A DNA stretch of 64,000 bases from Rhopalosiphum padi (taxonomy: Eukaryota > Arthropoda > Insecta > Hemiptera > Aphididae), in assembly GCF_020882245.1 (NCBI RefSeq), contig NC_083597.1:45796152-45860151 (forward strand). The letters run 5' to 3'. The translations under genes and the position numbers were made by a program. Shown here one piece after another: positions 62,001 through 64,000 of this stretch. Numbering within the stretch: the first letter of the stretch is position 1; each line of letters begins with the position of its first letter. Below the pieces are notes generated by a model, which saw nothing but the letters and a program-made list of their open reading frames with translations, was not told where the DNA came from and searched no databases.

Positions 62001-63923
62001 CTAAAATATTTAAAAACATTATTTAGGTAGGTATATTATTAAAACACAACTTTTCAATTTTTCAAATATTTGTTTTTTTATCATTACATTAATCAACACA
62101 TAGTATAAACAATATTATAATTGTTAAGTTTTAATTAAATATTACTTATGTTACTTTGTTAACGTCATTGTAATGTTTTATTTTAAAAGTTTATCTATTT
62201 TTATTATTTCATTACAAAAATATAGGTAGTTACCTACTACCTAAAATAAATAGGATATCATTATTTATTGTTAATATTTATTTAATAATATTTTATATAC
62301 ACAACTATTAATTTGTATTTAATATAATGTTATGATTTATAACTGAACTAAAAGTAATCACAATGGTAGCAATTTACGATAAAATAAAAAAAAAGTCATG
62401 TTTTTGAGGGTTGCCTACCAACATTTTAAAATGTTCAAAAATAAATTTTTACGTGAAAATATTTATAGCCTCTGGGTTAAATTATCGTCTATGGGTGTAT
62501 TGAGGATCGAAATTTTGTTTACAATATTAGATACCTGTGAGTTCTGAACCGATAATGTTTTGATTGTTAGTAAGTTACGGCCCGAGTAACTTCGCTGATT
62601 ATCGATAATATAATTATTAGTAATAACCCTAATTTGAATAATAACTAACTGAATGATGATAGATATAACTAGGGCTAGGATTTCTATACAGTAAAAAATT
62701 ATAAAATATGCAAAAATAATTTTTTTTAAATATTATTTTATTTTATTATATGTTATTATTACATTAAATATTAGCTTTTGTTATTATTTATTAGTTATTG
62801 TTATTACATTCTATAATTAAATATTTTTTTAACTTTTCAAATGTTAACGACCGATGATTAGATAAAATAATAGATTTATATTAGCTGAAACTTCTTTCCA
62901 CACCACACGATGTTAATGAAACATATTTAAATGATGCTATTTGTCCCAGATTGCTGGGTTTAAAGTAATATTAACATATTTTTCTTACGTTTCATATTCA
63001 GCGTTTATAATGCTACACATTTTTAGTATTTTTTTGAATCTCTTATTCTTCTTTAGTAGCAAGTCCATTTTAATTTAAATAGGTAGTTTATATTTAATAA
63101 CTTATTACGCTAAAAAAAAAAAAACTTTAAATAACGACCGTTTATAAGTTTACAAACTAGAATTCGAAAATAAATGAAGACTTAGTATTTAACAAACCAA
63201 TAATAAAAAATTTAAAATTTAGAAAATGAAAACTCATAATTTTATAAATTAGGACTAATACAATAAATATATTTTTGGTAGAAAACTCAACCAACATCCT
63301 CGTGGTGTCTCCTGAGTAACAAAAATAGATAAAAATTCGGCCCACTACACGTACTTAATATTTTAGGGATTGGGAGGTATTTAACCAGCGTCGAGATTAT
63401 AAATATAATCACTTGTTAATAAATTATTACACTCATATTTTGAATGATAAAATGTAGAAATTTTATACAACATCGTAAAATTGTTGAATAATAATATTTT
63501 AATAGGAAACTGAAATAAATAATATTTAAAAATAAAAATTGTATACTATAAGTTTACTAATATTATATACCTACGTAGTATTTTAACTACTTAAATATTT
63601 TTCTTTGATATATGTATGTGTGAAAATTATTCTTTTCCTCACTTAAATTCCCACAAGGTTAACATTTATATTTATAACGTTTGTTGAGTATGTTATATTC
63701 TACAGGCAAATTCTGTTCACAGGTGATCCGGATAATGGAAATCAAAATTTAGGAATATCATCAATGCAGAGTTTATTCTTAAGGTATCATAATTATATCG
63801 CTTTTAAACTTTCAACATTAAATCCTTATTGGTCAGATGAAATTCTTTATCAGGAATCTCGCAGAATAGTCATTGCAACTATTCAACGTATCACATATAA
63901 AGATTACTTACCTATAATTATCG
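56075..63923 (+). CDS. peroxidase-like gene 3: membrane-anchored animal heme peroxidase homologue, 5' part
   Basis: Exons visible: 56075-56103, 56302-56464, 58787-58982, 59840-60028, 60135-60313, 60377-60575 and 63723-63923; the gene runs off the window. The ATG at 56075 was chosen because exon 1 (MDFSSGREA) ends in the phase needed for exon 2, which continues QPLLNQNKS as in gene 2 (D-P-L-L-K-S-K); the ATG at 56070 does not fit. A membrane span lies at about residues 31-50 after a basic stretch. YRSSNGSCNNLE, FGQLIAHD (distal His178), FIDASEVYGS and YQESRRIVIATIQ follow. R-x-x-E reads N323-G-N-Q326 and exon 7 is one codon longer than in genes 1 and 2. Ala177 replaces the Asp before the distal His. 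This is the most diverged copy: the conserved N-P-x-W-G-A-A reads I-P-T-L-G-A-L. The proximal His lies outside the window. Confidence 0.93.
56465..57860 (+). other. peroxidase gene 3 intron 2, part before the inserted element
   Basis: AT-rich intron sequence; nothing coding seen. Intron 1 (56104-56301) contains TTTA/ATTTT runs. Confidence 0.5.
57861..58700. mobile_element. hAT-like TIR element in intron 2 of peroxidase gene 3
   Basis: The left end is CAGTGACGTACGCAGG and the right end, reverse-complemented, is AAGTAGCGTACGCAGG, matching at 13 of 16. The flanks GCTGAATT (57853-57860) and GCTGAACT (58701-58708) match at 7 of 8, an 8-bp target duplication. It is 840 bp long with no transposase visible. 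The right part holds a GTG microsatellite (58598-58617) and a GC-rich patch. Confidence 0.72.
58598..58617. repeat. GTG trinucleotide microsatellite
   Basis: Six to seven GTG units followed by a GC-rich stretch (GAGGCGGAGCCCC) that contrasts with the AT-rich surroundings. Confidence 0.75.
58983..59839 (+). other. peroxidase gene 3 intron 3
   Basis: AT-rich intron with an AT dinucleotide run at about 59406-59426. Nothing else recognised. Confidence 0.55.
60576..63722 (+). other. peroxidase gene 3 intron 6
   Basis: A 3.1-kb intron with donor GTTAAT and acceptor CACAG. It contains the hAT-like fragment at 62666-63089. The rest is AT-rich, and the ORFs at 61154-61426 and 63157-63345 are low in complexity. 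Confidence 0.5.
62666..63089 (-). mobile_element. hAT-like transposon 3' end with transposase tail (copy B, inverted)
   Basis: Read on the minus strand it follows copy A (23880-24320) base for base over most of its length. It includes GTGTGGTGTGGAAAGAAGTT where copy A has GTGTGATGTGGAAAGGAGTT, and the end AATCCTAGCCCTA. The coding tail is degraded and carries stops. It lies in intron 6 of peroxidase gene 3. Confidence 0.6.
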
Positions 63924-64000
63924 GTATGCATAATATACTAATAACATGATAGCACAATAGAAATTTAAAAACATTCAACTATTCTGTTATGTATTTTTAT

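Overview
The window is a piece of an insect nuclear genome, most likely an aphid. It is very AT-rich and has spliced genes with GT-AG introns, many short terminal-inverted-repeat (TIR) transposons, and a tandem run of insect-type heme peroxidase genes. The species call is inference. No bacterial operon, CRISPR array, or rRNA or tRNA gene was seen. Exon joins were made by hand from splice sites, reading phase and family motifs; every join reported keeps the frame.

Layout. (1) 459-3179, plus strand: the 3' half of a major-facilitator transporter resembling SLC46, five exons, start outside the window. (2) 3180-8515: intergenic, with a decayed minus-strand LINE at about 4390-5770. (3) 8516-44376, minus strand: a complete lysosomal-type acid beta-galactosidase (GH35), 11 exons, 630 residues. 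Its intron 2 is about 22.4 kb. (4) 27332-37039, plus strand: peroxidase-like gene 1, complete, 13 exons, 650 residues, lying wholly inside that intron on the other strand. (5) 45580-51859, plus strand: peroxidase-like gene 2, complete, 12 exons, 688 residues. (6) 56075-63923 and beyond, plus strand: peroxidase-like gene 3, first seven exons. Genes 1-3 share exon lengths and phases and are clearly tandem duplicates.

The most interesting feature is the peroxidase trio. All three encode an N-terminal membrane anchor instead of a cleaved signal peptide. All three keep the distal His, and the proximal His is visible in the two complete genes. In each, the Arg-x-x-Glu motif of the animal peroxidase superfamily (catalytic Arg and heme-ester Glu, MPO Arg239/Glu242) is replaced by Asn-x-Asn-Gln. 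The Asp before the distal His (MPO Asp94) is Thr, Thr or Ala. This suggests a duplicated family of membrane-anchored peroxidase-fold proteins with altered or lost classical peroxidase chemistry.

The non-coding sequence holds several TIR elements with recognisable target-site duplications (hAT-like, pogo/Tigger-like, and a 722-bp palindromic element). It also has LINE ORF1 and reverse-transcriptase remnants, an inverted pair of hAT-like transposase tails about 38 kb apart, and microsatellites.
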